64,000 nucleotides of DNA. Source: Bacillota bacterium (GTDB taxonomy: Bacteria > Bacillota > Clostridia > Acetivibrionales > DTU013). Where the stretch lies: the NCBI GenBank assembly GCA_023433505.1, contig JAEZCO010000091.1, positions 186,001 to 250,000 on the forward strand, written 5' to 3'. Positions 51,164-60,228 of the stretch are shown one piece after another (position 1 is the first letter of the stretch; each line of letters begins with the position of its first letter). The notes under the pieces were generated by a model that worked only from the letters and a program-made list of their open reading frames with translations, had not been told where the DNA came from and searched no databases. The position numbers and the translations under genes are program-made.

Positions 51164-52324
51164 TTAAGGCCTCAGCCAGCGGTCAAGCCACGAAAGGGCG
51201 TCTTCCTGCATTTGCAGGTTGAACTCATGCTTGTTGTCATAGAATTTGGACGCGAAGCGTTCCTTTATTGCCAGTTTTTCATAGACCTTGCCGATTTTAT
51301 CACAAGCCTGTTCCATCCCCTCCACATTGTAGAGGCTATCTCTGGAGCACTGCTGGATGAATAGAGGGTTGGGTGCGGTAAGGGAAGCGACATCCGGCAG
51401 ATCCATATGCGCGGGAAGTCCCGGTATGTATACCATGTAGGTGTGGTTCCGCAAATTATTAAACAGAAGTGAACCGAAAGTAGGCATCCACCCTGCCGCA
51501 ACGCTGCATTTGATCCTTGAATCCAGCGCCGCAAGGTGGGCGCTTCTGAAGCCGCCCAGAGACAGGCCGCAGCAGCCGATTCTATCCGTATCCACTTCTT
51601 CCCTTGTACACAGGTAATCGATGCTTTTCCGGTCGTCGTGAAACAGAATCCCGGGCCAGGTGGCTCCGGACATGAAAATATGCTTTACGAGGAGAGCTTC
51701 AAGGTCACCGCAAATCGTATTCACCAGTTCAATGTATCCGTCGCTTCCAGGAGCACTGCTCTCCAGCCTGCCGCTGTATGGCTTGAGGATTTCATCCGCA
51801 ACCTGTCCCAAATCAAACCTTCTGGACCCGAAATAGAACCCGTCGATACACAAGACCACATAGCCTCTTTTTACTGCCTCGTTCGCCCAGGAACGGCCGC
51901 TGTAGGACTCTTTCTTAAAATTCCTCAATATTTCCGGCTCATTTTCCTGCTCCACAATTTTTTCCCTGCCATAATAATAAAAACCGCTGTGATCGTGGAG
52001 AGCAACAATTGCAGGATGCTTGCCTTTCCCCTCCGGAATAAGCAGAGTCCCTTTGACCCGGACATTTTGCGCAGTGTCGAATTCGATTTCCTCCTGCCTG
52101 CAGCCAGCCGTCTCCCTTGTTTCCACAATTGCCGGATTCAGAGGAGCCTCTCCGGGGAAATAGCTCAGCAGCTGGAACACCTTTGATCTGGCCATGACCT
52201 TCCACTGCTCGAAATCAGCCCATTTACCCGTCATATAGGACAATCCCTGTGTCCCGGACTGATAATATCCGTTTAAAAAGTCATAATAGCCGCCAATGTG
52301 GCTCTTCTTTTTTTCATCCTGCAT
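51164..52324 (-). CDS. Alpha/beta hydrolase, dienelactone-hydrolase/acetyl-esterase-like
   Basis: 386-residue cytoplasmic serine hydrolase. Nucleophile elbow GLSLGG with Ser255; candidate Asp in CSRDSLYNVEG and His in DNKHEFN complete a triad. The oxyanion region is VALHDHSGFYYYG. Proteins like this in sugar clusters are often acetyl-xylan or pectin acetyl esterases, but the sequence does not decide the substrate. ATG has AAGGAAGG about ten bases upstream. It follows the oxidoreductase gene after 94 bases. Confidence 0.85.
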   Translation of the reverse strand: MQDEKKKSHIGGYYDFLNGYYQSGTQGLSYMTGKWADFEQWKVMARSKVFQLLSYFPGEAPLNPAIVETRETAGCRQEEIEFDTAQNVRVKGTLLIPEGKGKHPAIVALHDHSGFYYYGREKIVEQENEPEILRNFKKESYSGRSWANEAVKRGYVVLCIDGFYFGSRRFDLGQVADEILKPYSGRLESSAPGSDGYIELVNTICGDLEALLVKHIFMSGATWPGILFHDDRKSIDYLCTREEVDTDRIGCCGLSLGGFRSAHLAALDSRIKCSVAAGWMPTFGSLLFNNLRNHTYMVYIPGLPAHMDLPDVASLTAPNPLFIQQCSRDSLYNVEGMEQACDKIGKVYEKLAIKERFASKFYDNKHEFNLQMQEDALSWLDRWLRP

Positions 52325-52418
52325 TACCCGTGTACCTTCCCTTTCCTGCCGTTATCATGAGGGTTTCATATCATATTATTGCCCTGCCTGCTGTGCCCCG
52401 TCCTAAAATTCCACCGCA

Positions 52419-53372
52419 CTACCGCTTGTGATTCGCCCGTATGACAATTCTTAACGGGTGCAGCTCTTCTTCCAGGGTAACAGGCATTCCGCCTCTGCCT
52501 TTAAGTTCATCCATGTAATAATCAAAATAATCTTTCCCTTTTTCTGTAAGTTCCATAGGCCCGCAGTCCCGGTCACCGATCACGAGCCTTGTCCTGTCTC
52601 CTCCGTCCGTTGCTTCCATGAAGCCTTTCGTACCGAAAATACGCAAATGTTCATTGCCCCATTTTCCAAAGCCGGGCTGGTTCAGATAATTGGCAATAAC
52701 GCTTGCCACCCCGCCGTTTTCCAGCCGCATGACGTAGGAAGCAGCCATCTGCAGTTCACCGGCTCCCACAGGATTGCCCAATTGGGTTGCTTCTACTTTT
52801 ACATCCGCTATCCGGGTACCCGCAACATGCTCTACGAATCTGACGGCATGTATGCCTACCTGCATGGCCAGTCCGCCGTCCACATCGTTATCCTGGGGTC
52901 TGTTGTCATGATAGGGATAGGATTTCTGGGCAAAAACCTGGACCACCTGGCCGATGAGGCCATCCTTCACCTGACGGCGCATGGAAGCATAGGGCTCTTC
53001 AAACGCCGTCCCTGCCATTTCGTGAAATTTCAGCCCATAACGGCCGGCAGTCTCAAGGATGGCATCCAGCTCCCTCTCCGTCATTGCGCAGGGCTTTTCC
53101 GCATAGACATGCTTTCCGGCCCTCAGGCATTTAATTGCATCCTCCGCTTGATTCCGCCGTACCGGCGAGCAGAGGGATACCAGCTCTACCCTGTCGTCCT
53201 TCAGCATTTCGTCCAGGGTTGCATACGTCTTCAGGCCGGGACCGCTTCTCAGCCCTTCGGGCAGGGACGCGCCATACGCTGCTGCAGCCGCCAGCCCGGC
53301 ATCCGGATGGTCCTCCAGAAGCTGGGTAATCTGATGGCCGTTATTTCCGTAAAGTCCAATTCCGATTTTCAT
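52419..53372 (-). CDS. Gfo/Idh/MocA-family oxidoreductase
   Basis: 317-residue NAD(P)-dependent sugar dehydrogenase-type enzyme. N-terminal Rossmann segment IGIGLYGNNGHQ departs from the normal GxGxxG. The family motif AGKHVYAEKPCAMT (Lys in EKP, about 90-103) is intact. The C-terminal domain includes GIHAVRFVEHVAG with the expected His. Substrate unknown; oxidation of a uronate or deoxy-sugar would fit the cluster. GGAGG six bases before ATG. Confidence 0.9.
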   Translation of the reverse strand: MKIGIGLYGNNGHQITQLLEDHPDAGLAAAAAYGASLPEGLRSGPGLKTYATLDEMLKDDRVELVSLCSPVRRNQAEDAIKCLRAGKHVYAEKPCAMTERELDAILETAGRYGLKFHEMAGTAFEEPYASMRRQVKDGLIGQVVQVFAQKSYPYHDNRPQDNDVDGGLAMQVGIHAVRFVEHVAGTRIADVKVEATQLGNPVGAGELQMAASYVMRLENGGVASVIANYLNQPGFGKWGNEHLRIFGTKGFMEATDGGDRTRLVIGDRDCGPMELTEKGKDYFDYYMDELKGRGGMPVTLEEELHPLRIVIRANHKR

Positions 53373-53463
53373 GTGACACCTCCAAATTAGTCGTCAATTG
53401 TCGTCAATCGTAGAACCGTATCTATTTTCAAAAAATCCTTAAGGGCTTCCATGCCAAAGCCGC

Positions 53464-53630
53464 CTTAGAACCTGTTTCGTATCTGCTTGTGCTTGACATT
53501 TTGAGTGGATTTTGTGTCAGGCAAGGCAAATTTTTGCAGAAATAATTTGTTTATTTCAAAAAAATTTAACGCAGCATGGCGCAAAATACGCCAAAATGAC
53601 GAGTGCAATGAGATACCAAACAGGTTCTTA
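53464..53630. mobile_element. MITE-like element (long imperfect palindrome)
   Basis: About 165 bp. The ends read TTAGAACCTGTTTCGTATCT and, in reverse complement, TTAAGAACCTGTTTGGTATCT. The arms remain partly complementary for about 80 bases each around a central palindrome GAAATAA-N4-TTATTTC-like segment. A possible TTA target duplication borders GAACCTG...CAGGTTC. No transposase is encoded. End sequence style and 3-bp duplication would suit an IS5-group origin, which is inference. Confidence 0.75.
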
Positions 53631-53882
53631 AGGCCGGGTAGCCGCTTCCAGCATGGATAAATACCTGCTGGCCTCCTCTGCCGAACCGCCGCACATCTCC
53701 GGCGACGGCTTCAGACTACCGCAGACCTCCGGCCTTTCGGGCCGCCCAAATATCCTGCACCTGTTGTCATCGGAAAGCTGCACACATCTCGCGCCAAAAG
53801 GCTTGCCGTCAGGCATTCCGGGTATCGGCGAAGATATTGACACATATATGCAGCATGCCGCGCACCCTGCTCTGCATTCCAT
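53628..53882 (-). CDS. YkgJ-type cysteine cluster protein
   Basis: 84-residue protein with the Cys pattern of the YkgJ/YcgN putative zinc- or iron-chelating family: MECRAGCAACCIY, then CVQL...CRIFG, PEVCGSL and MCGG. The length is normal for the short form of the family. Function is not established. AAGGA seven bases before ATG. The stop codon TAA at 53628-53630 belongs to the border of the MITE-like element, so the insertion may have replaced the original last codons. It lies 23 bases downstream of the AraC regulator gene and is probably cotranscribed. Confidence 0.85.
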   Translation of the reverse strand: MECRAGCAACCIYVSISSPIPGMPDGKPFGARCVQLSDDNRCRIFGRPERPEVCGSLKPSPEMCGGSAEEASRYLSMLEAATRP

Positions 53883-53905
53883 ACGATGTTCCTTTCCCTG
53901 TAATA

Positions 53906-54790
53906 TCAGCTTTTTCTGTACTCCCCCGGAGTTTTTCCCGTAATTTTCTTAAACAGCCGGTTGAAATTCTTTATGTCCTTAAAGCCCACATCCGAAAGTA
54001 TTTCGATCACTTTTTTATCGGTGGTTTTCAAAAGTGTGCAGGCTTCCGATATTCTCAGGTTTTGCAGATAAGCGGAAAAATTCTGTCCCGTCACATCCTT
54101 GAAAAGCCTGCTGAAATAGCTTCTGCTTAAGAAGGTCCGCACCGCCACCTCATTGATGTTCAGCTCCGAGGAATGATAGTTCTGCTTGAGAAAATCAAAA
54201 GCCTTGCCGATAATTTCAGTCTTTTTGCTGCTGGCTTCCAAAGGACGGGCCCCTTCGCTTTCCATATACCGGAAGATTCTGGTAAGCATTTCTATCAAAG
54301 CCGACCGCAGGATATTGACATATCCTTTTTGTTTGGAAAAGAACTCCTTCTGCATTTTTCTGTAAATTTCCTCTATCTCGCCTTGCTGTGTAATCGTGAG
54401 CTTCAGCCTGACGGCAGGCCCGCTGTCGATAAAAAAGGTATTGAACAGCAAGGAGCCTGCAATAGCTTTGAAATCATTGGCATCGATCAATGAATAATCC
54501 AGAAATTCCGGCTTGAAAATGCAGTTATACACCGTAATCTTGCTGTTGGGATCCGAAGGGTCGCTGATCATGGCATGGGGAGTGTCGTAGTTGATGAGGA
54601 ACAGGTCCCCCTTTGAAATGCTGTACTGGTCATCCCCAATGGAATGCAGGCCCTTGCCGGAGCTGACATAAACGATTTCGATAAAATCGTGCTTGTGTCT
54701 GGGGGTCCCCTTCTCCGTGACTATATTCATGAAAATGGAAGCCTCGTTATGAAAGAAATCATGTCCCTTAAACTGGCTTATGTCAGTCAT
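53906..54790 (-). CDS. AraC-family transcriptional regulator (cupin sensor)
   Basis: 294 residues. N-terminal cupin sugar-sensing domain (about 15-150, with PRHKHDFIEIVYVSSG and GDLFLINYDTPHAM), C-terminal pair of AraC HTH units (about 195-294) ending in NFNRLFKKITGKTPGEYRKS. It is divergent from the GH78 rhamnosidase gene, so rhamnose-type ligand-dependent activation is likely, as in RhaS/RhaR-like control. GGAG seven bases before ATG. Confidence 0.94.
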   Translation of the reverse strand: MTDISQFKGHDFFHNEASIFMNIVTEKGTPRHKHDFIEIVYVSSGKGLHSIGDDQYSISKGDLFLINYDTPHAMISDPSDPNSKITVYNCIFKPEFLDYSLIDANDFKAIAGSLLFNTFFIDSGPAVRLKLTITQQGEIEEIYRKMQKEFFSKQKGYVNILRSALIEMLTRIFRYMESEGARPLEASSKKTEIIGKAFDFLKQNYHSSELNINEVAVRTFLSRSYFSRLFKDVTGQNFSAYLQNLRISEACTLLKTTDKKVIEILSDVGFKDIKNFNRLFKKITGKTPGEYRKS

Positions 54791-54883
54791 TCTTATTCTC
54801 CAATCCCACTATACCGGATACATTTAAGTACTGGCGCAACTATAACTTCCCGTCCCACAACACAAAAAACACCCATATTTATA

Positions 54884-54897
54884 ATACCATATACCAT
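54884..54897. promoter_or_regulatory. Tandem ATACCAT repeats in araC-rhamnosidase divergent region
   Basis: Two adjoining copies of ATACCAT (54884-54890, 54891-54897) in an AT-rich region between divergent genes. Direct repeats are the normal target shape of AraC proteins, but these are short. Confidence 0.35.
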
Positions 54898-54976
54898 AGT
54901 ATTTTTTATTAAAAATTATAAAATCTACATATAGACTTTCTTTCTTAATAGAAAAATCGTATAGGAGTGTGAAAAA

Positions 54977-57625
54977 ATGATCAGTATTATAAAACCCAGG
55001 TGTGAATATAAGGAAAATCCTTTGGGTATCGACGTCCTTTCGCCCAGAATCAGCTGGCAACTGAGTTCCGAAGCCAGAGGAATACTGCAGGAGGCATACA
55101 GGATTCAGGTTTCGAAAAATGCCTCCTTTGATGACCTTGCATGGGACAGCGGAAAAGTAGACTCCGCTCAATCGCTGCATGTGGAATATGCGGGCAAAGT
55201 CCTGGAGTCCCGTACCCGTTATTTTTACCGCATAAAAGTATGGGACAACAAGGGGAATGAGTCGGAATGGTGCCCTGCAGCCTGCTGGGAAATGGGTCTT
55301 CTGAAAGACACCGAGTGGAAGGCGCAATGGATCACCTCCCAGAACACGGATAATCCGTCCGGGCTTACGGAATCTCCTTATCTCCGGAAGGATTTCAATG
55401 CAAAAAGCGGAATAAAATCAGCCAGAATATATTCCACTGCGCTGGGCCTCTATGAACTTTACATCAACGGCGCAATTGCAGACGACACGCTGTTTGCCCC
55501 CGGTTGGACCAGCTATGGCCACAGGCTTCAATATCAGACCTATGATGTCACAAAGTTTTTGAAAAGCGGTGAAAACGCTCTGGGCGTCACTCTTGGGAAT
55601 GGCTGGTATAAAGGAAATCTTGCATGGGTCAATCAAAAATGCATCTATGGCGAGAAGCTTGCCCTACTGCTGCAGCTGCATATTACCTACGAAAACGGTG
55701 AAGAAGAAGTGATTATTTCCGACGACAGCTGGAAGGCTTCCACCGGACCTATCCTTATGTCTGAAATCTATCACGGCGAGACCTATGACGCCCGGCTGGA
55801 AGCAGACGGCTGGAATAATCCCGGCTTTGATGACGGAGCATGGACCAAAACCGTATTTTTGGAATATACCGGCGGTGGATTGGTGGCACAGGAAAACGTA
55901 CCTGTCAAAGCAGTGGAAGAGATAACACCCATTGAAATCATAACCACGCCTACGGGTGAAACGGTGCTGGACTTTGGCCAGAATCTGGTCGGCCGCATTT
56001 GCTTCCAGGCCAGCGGGCCTGCCGGTACGGAAATTACATTGCAGCATGCCGAAATACTGGATAAGGACGGGAATTTTTATACTGCAAATCTGAGATCTGC
56101 AAAACAGACCGTTAAATATATCATGAAGGGCTCCGCCAGGGAAACCTATGAACCCCATTTCACTTTCCAGGGCTTCCGCTATCTGAAGGTTGAGGGATAT
56201 CCCGGGGAATTGAAGCTCTCCGCTTTCAGGGCGAAGGTCATTCATTCTGCCATGGAGGCCACCGGCAGCTTCCGTTGTTCAAATGATCTGGTAAATCAGC
56301 TGCAGCGCAATATCCTATGGGGCCAGAAAGGAAATTTCCTAGACGTGCCTACCGACTGCCCCCAGCGGGACGAGCGGCTGGGTTGGACGGGAGACGCCCA
56401 GATGTTTATCCGGACAGCCTGCTTCAATATGAATGTTGCTCCATTCTTCAGCAAATGGCTTAAAGACCTTCATGCCGACCAATCTGAAGAAAAGGGCGTG
56501 CCTTTTGTCATACCGCATGTTCTTGACGAAAACGCCTACTCCTCCTCCGCCTGGGGAGACGCATCCACCATATGCCCCTGGACGATTTATACCTGCTATG
56601 GCGACAAACGGATTCTTGAAGTACAATATGAAAGCATGAAGCAGTGGGTGGAATACATTGAACGGCAGGGCGAGGACAGCCTCTTATGGAATACCGGCTT
56701 CCACTTCGGCGACTGGCTGGGTCTTGATTCAAAAGCAGACAGTTACATAGGGGCAACCCCCACCGATTTTATCGCCACTGCTTTTTACGCATATTCCTCC
56801 GGACTGCTTGCAAAAACCGCAGGTATCTTAGGAAAGCATGAGGACGAGGAGAAGTACGCTGCGCTGCATTCCAACGTACTCGCCAGCTTCAGAAAGGAAT
56901 TCGTCACCGAAACGGGACGCCTGGTGTCGCCTACTCAGACCGGGCATGTGCTGGCCTTAATGTTTGACCTGGTAGAGGAAAAGCATGTCAAAAGAACTGT
57001 CGACGCCCTGGTAAAATATCTGGAAGATAATAAAGTCCACCTGACCACAGGCTTTGTCGGAACTCCGTATCTCTGCCATGTCTTAAGCAAAAACGGACAC
57101 AACGAGATGGCCTACAAGCTTTTACTGCAGACGGATTATCCTTCCTGGCTCTACCCGGTAACCAAAGGCGCCACCACCATATGGGAGCATTGGGATGGAA
57201 TCAAGGAAGACGGCTCCTTCTGGAGCACCGACATGAATTCCTTCAACCATTACGCTTATGGCTCCATCGGCGACTGGATGTACAGGGTCGTGGCGGGAAT
57301 CGATGCCGGCGAACCGGGCTACAAGCACATCCTTATCCGTCCGCAGCCAGGCGAGGGCTTGACTTTTGCCGAAGCCACCCACGCTTCCATGTATGGCGAG
57401 ATCAAGTCGGGCTGGAGCAAAGCAGGCTCCACCCTGGAATTCACCGTTGACATTCCGGCAAATACCACCGCAGAAATCGTACTTCCGGCTGCAACAGCGG
57501 AAAATATCCTTGAAAGCGGGAATAAGCTGTCGAGCTTGAAAGAAATTTCAGACTTGCAGCAACTGGCGCAGGGTGTAAGCTTCCGTGCCGGTTCCGGAAA
57601 GTATTGCTTTAAATGCCAAGTGTAA
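54977..57625 (+). CDS. Alpha-L-rhamnosidase (GH78)
   Basis: 882-residue enzyme releasing terminal L-rhamnose from pectic oligosaccharides or glycosides. An N-terminal fibronectin-like domain (LSPRISWQLSS...) and beta domains precede the (alpha/alpha)6 catalytic barrel from about residue 430. The barrel has DCPQRDERLGWTGDAQ (460-475), which holds catalytic acidic residues of GH78, and TTIWEHWDGI with Glu737 as the second. A C-terminal beta-sandwich closes the protein. There is no signal peptide, so it acts in the cytoplasm on imported oligosaccharides. AGGAG nine bases before ATG. Confidence 0.95.
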   Translation: MISIIKPRCEYKENPLGIDVLSPRISWQLSSEARGILQEAYRIQVSKNASFDDLAWDSGKVDSAQSLHVEYAGKVLESRTRYFYRIKVWDNKGNESEWCPAACWEMGLLKDTEWKAQWITSQNTDNPSGLTESPYLRKDFNAKSGIKSARIYSTALGLYELYINGAIADDTLFAPGWTSYGHRLQYQTYDVTKFLKSGENALGVTLGNGWYKGNLAWVNQKCIYGEKLALLLQLHITYENGEEEVIISDDSWKASTGPILMSEIYHGETYDARLEADGWNNPGFDDGAWTKTVFLEYTGGGLVAQENVPVKAVEEITPIEIITTPTGETVLDFGQNLVGRICFQASGPAGTEITLQHAEILDKDGNFYTANLRSAKQTVKYIMKGSARETYEPHFTFQGFRYLKVEGYPGELKLSAFRAKVIHSAMEATGSFRCSNDLVNQLQRNILWGQKGNFLDVPTDCPQRDERLGWTGDAQMFIRTACFNMNVAPFFSKWLKDLHADQSEEKGVPFVIPHVLDENAYSSSAWGDASTICPWTIYTCYGDKRILEVQYESMKQWVEYIERQGEDSLLWNTGFHFGDWLGLDSKADSYIGATPTDFIATAFYAYSSGLLAKTAGILGKHEDEEKYAALHSNVLASFRKEFVTETGRLVSPTQTGHVLALMFDLVEEKHVKRTVDALVKYLEDNKVHLTTGFVGTPYLCHVLSKNGHNEMAYKLLLQTDYPSWLYPVTKGATTIWEHWDGIKEDGSFWSTDMNSFNHYAYGSIGDWMYRVVAGIDAGEPGYKHILIRPQPGEGLTFAEATHASMYGEIKSGWSKAGSTLEFTVDIPANTTAEIVLPAATAENILESGNKLSSLKEISDLQQLAQGVSFRAGSGKYCFKCQV

Positions 57626-57655
57626 ATACAGGCCGGAGTCATAAAAGCTAATTTC

Positions 57656-57744
57656 TGTCACAGGGGCGGCCATTGGCCGCTCCTGGTATTCTGCCGACTC
57701 TTTAGCTGAAAAGACACAGCGGCAATCATTGACCGCCCCTACAC
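57656..57744. repeat. MITE-like inverted-repeat element
   Basis: About 89 bp whose ends read CAGGGGCGGCCATTGGCCGC and, in reverse complement, TAGGGGCGGTCAATGATTGCCGC-like sequence, both preceded by TGT. It lies in the 274-base gap between rhamnosidase and helicase genes. The left end is itself a hairpin and might act as terminator of the rhamnosidase gene. No other feature is seen in the gap. Confidence 0.55.
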
Positions 57745-57899
57745 AGGATTCTCTTTCATAACAATGACACAAAAATATCCATTATTTTACATCTTATTCC
57801 CCTATACAATAGCTGACGCAATTTTCTTTGTTTGCTATTTGCATGTAAATAGAATATAATTTAATATTGCTGAAAAAATAATATATAAAGGATAAAGTA

Positions 57900-59516
57900 A
57901 TGGAAAATTTGATCTTTAAAGAATTGAATCTGTCAAAGGAAGTCCAGAAGGCAATCGCCGAAATGGGCTTTGAAGAGGCCACGCCAATTCAGTCGTTGGC
58001 GATACCTCATATAATGGAAGGCAAGGATGTCATCGGCCAGGCGCAAACCGGTACAGGCAAGACGTGTGCCTTTGGCATACCGGCAATCGACATGCTTGAA
58101 ACGGAGAATGAAGGAGTACAGGTTTTGGTCCTGTGTCCCACCAGGGAATTGGCTATTCAGGTATCGGAGGAACTGAAGAATGTCTCCATTCATAAAAAGA
58201 ATGTAAAAATCCTCCCCATCTATGGAGGCCAGCCGATCGAAAGACAAATCAGCGCGCTGAAAAAGCGTCCCCAGATCATCATCGGCACTCCGGGCCGGGT
58301 CATGGACCATATGCGGCGCCATACCCTCAAGCTGGCCAATCTGAAAATGATTATCCTTGATGAGGCCGATGAAATGCTGAACATGGGGTTCAGGGAAGAT
58401 ATCGACACAATTCTCAAGGAGGTGCCTGAAGCCAGGCAGACCATCCTTTTTTCCGCCACCATGCCCAAGGAAATCCTTGACCTCACCAAGAAATACCAGA
58501 ACAAGCCGGTGATGATCAAAGCCGCCCACAAGGAGCTTACGGTCCCCAGTATCGAGCAGTATTACCTTGAGGTGCGGGAAGGCTCAAAGCTGGAAATACT
58601 CTCAAGGTTGATCGATGCCAACAGCATCAAGCTCTCCCTGGTCTTCTGCAACACCAAAAAAAGAGTGGATGAACTGGCACAGAATCTGCAGTCCCGCGGT
58701 TATGCCGCCGAAGCTCTCCACGGCGATATGCGGCAAATCCAAAGAGACAAGGTAATGGCAAAGTTCAGGAAAGGCAGTATTGACATTCTTATCGCAACCG
58801 ATGTAGCTGCCCGCGGAATCGATGTGGATGACATCGAGGCGGTATTTAATTATGACCTGCCCAACGATGAGGAATACTACGTGCACAGAATCGGCCGCAC
58901 CGGCAGGGCCGGGAAAGCGGGCAAAGCATACAGCTTCATTGTAGGCCGTGAAATATATGAATTAAGAGATATCCAGAGATATACCAAATCCCATATCAAG
59001 CTGATAAAGCCTCCTTCTTTGCTGGATGTTGAAGAAAATAAAATGGGAGGCATCATGAAAAAGATCCGGGAGTTGATTGCAGAGGGACATTACAGTAATT
59101 ATACTGGCTATATAGAGCGAATGCTGGAGGATGAAAACAACTCCAATGCAGAAGAAAATTATATAACCACACTGGACGTAGCCGCCGCCCTTTTAAAGAT
59201 GGTAGCGGGCAATAATACCGCCCCCCAGCAGGATAAGAGCGAGGAGGCCATCGAGGAAGACAACGGCGCGGAAGAAGGAATGGTGCGGTTCTTCATCAAT
59301 ATCGGCAGCATCAGCCAGGTCCAGCCCAAACATATCGTGGAATGCATCGCATCCAACACGGGTATGCCGGGGAAATCCATCGGCGCTATTAACATCTTTG
59401 ATAAATACACCTTTGTGGAGGTCCCCCGGGAATATGCGCCAAAGATGATGACTTCCATGAAAAACGCAAAGATCAAGGGAAGAAAAGTGAATATCGAAAA
59501 AGCAAATAAAAGATAA
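57900..59516 (+). CDS. DEAD-box ATP-dependent RNA helicase with DbpA-type tail
   Basis: 538 residues. Q motif near residue 30 (EEATPIQ), Walker A AQTGTGKT (48-55), PTRELA, TPGR, DEAD (154-157), SAT, then domain 2 with VFCNTKKR, ATDVAARGID and HRIGRTGRAGK. The final about 75 residues (VRFFINIGSISQVQPKHI...) are a DbpA-type RNA-binding domain, which in DbpA/YxiN directs the enzyme to 23S rRNA hairpin 92. The linker is acidic and disordered. Role in ribosome assembly or cold adaptation is likely. AAAGGA eight bases before ATG; terminator at 59545-59575. Confidence 0.95.
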   Translation: MENLIFKELNLSKEVQKAIAEMGFEEATPIQSLAIPHIMEGKDVIGQAQTGTGKTCAFGIPAIDMLETENEGVQVLVLCPTRELAIQVSEELKNVSIHKKNVKILPIYGGQPIERQISALKKRPQIIIGTPGRVMDHMRRHTLKLANLKMIILDEADEMLNMGFREDIDTILKEVPEARQTILFSATMPKEILDLTKKYQNKPVMIKAAHKELTVPSIEQYYLEVREGSKLEILSRLIDANSIKLSLVFCNTKKRVDELAQNLQSRGYAAEALHGDMRQIQRDKVMAKFRKGSIDILIATDVAARGIDVDDIEAVFNYDLPNDEEYYVHRIGRTGRAGKAGKAYSFIVGREIYELRDIQRYTKSHIKLIKPPSLLDVEENKMGGIMKKIRELIAEGHYSNYTGYIERMLEDENNSNAEENYITTLDVAAALLKMVAGNNTAPQQDKSEEAIEEDNGAEEGMVRFFINIGSISQVQPKHIVECIASNTGMPGKSIGAINIFDKYTFVEVPREYAPKMMTSMKNAKIKGRKVNIEKANKR

Positions 59517-59544
59517 AAACCGGTGAAGGGTAAAAGTGAAAGAT

Positions 59545-59575
59545 AAAGGGCGGATAGGGAATTCATCCGCCCTTT
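59545..59575 (+). terminator. Terminator-like hairpin after the helicase gene
   Basis: 11-bp stem AAAGGGCGGAT / ATCCGCCCTTT, 9-base loop, 28 bases after the stop codon. T-tract limited to CCCTTT. Confidence 0.7.
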
Positions 59576-59681
59576 GGCATATCCTCCGGCCTGCCGGCTT
59601 TCCATTGCAATATCTACTCCGTGTGATTTATCCTTCACAGGGACCAGGGTATCCTCCGGATCCCGGTGGCCTGCTTTTTAG

Positions 59682-59710
59682 CAAAATAAAAAGGAGAGCC
59701 AGGCTCTCCC
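59682..59710 (-). terminator. Terminator of the zinc-ribbon gene
   Basis: On the minus strand GGAGAG-CCTGG-CTCTCC, followed by TTTTTATTTT, nine bases after the stop codon. Confidence 0.88.
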
Positions 59711-59718
59711 TTTACTTT

Positions 59719-59934
59719 TTACCACCTGTTACCGCCACCGCCGTAACCTTTGTTTCCACCTCTACCGCCGCCACCGCCGCCGTAGTTGTTCCTCTGCTGT
59801 TTTCTTGCTCTTCTGCAGTCAGGGCATCTCTGAGGTTCGTTTTCAAATCCCTTTTCCTTGTAGAAAGCCTGTTCGCTTTCGTTGAAAATGAACTCGGTGC
59901 TGCAATCCTTGCAGGTAATTACTTTGTCTGCCAT
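59719..59934 (-). CDS. Small zinc-ribbon protein with Gly/Arg-rich tail
   Basis: 71 residues. CKDC (about 8-11) and CPDC (about 37-40) form a probable zinc ribbon. The tail from about residue 48 is basic then NNYGGGGGGRGGNKGYGGGGNRW, an RGG-like low-complexity RNA-binding type. Proteins of this kind are common in Firmicutes with unknown role. AGGAGG ten bases before ATG and a strong terminator indicate its own transcript. It converges on the DEAD-box helicase gene, which makes an RNA-related role plausible. Confidence 0.85.
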   Translation of the reverse strand: MADKVITCKDCSTEFIFNESEQAFYKEKGFENEPQRCPDCRRARKQQRNNYGGGGGGRGGNKGYGGGGNRW

Positions 59935-60228
59935 ATAAAATATACCTCCTCAATTTATTTGGATTTAATACTTCTTGACAGTCTCTCCTAATAAATTAAA
60001 GAGGATGTGTTCAAAAAATGATTAATCCATGGCCGCACATAGCGACCAACCACTAAAGCATAACACAATTGCCAGCAATTTGCAAGAGTTTCGTTATTTG
60101 TTGGTGCAAAATCCAGAATTTAAAAGTTCTGCATTTGTAAACAAATTATTAAGAAATACTGGAAAATGTTATTTAGCTAGGGGACGGGGTAAAAAGCATA
60201 TATTACTCCGAAGGAAAGGGTGAGTGAA
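59935..60228. other. Intergenic region without supported gene
   Basis: AT-rich stretch of about 290 bases. A 64-codon frame from 60029 has no ribosome binding site. A 12-codon frame (60019 onward) follows GAGGATG at a loose distance. I see no riboswitch consensus or strong hairpin. A promoter for the cytochrome b5-like gene must lie here. Confidence 0.4.

Noticed and set aside
60029..60223. 64-codon frame before the cytochrome b5-like gene
   Set aside because: No ribosome binding site before its ATG, no recognisable domain, and it runs into the ribosome binding site region of the next gene. Kept only as part of the described gap.
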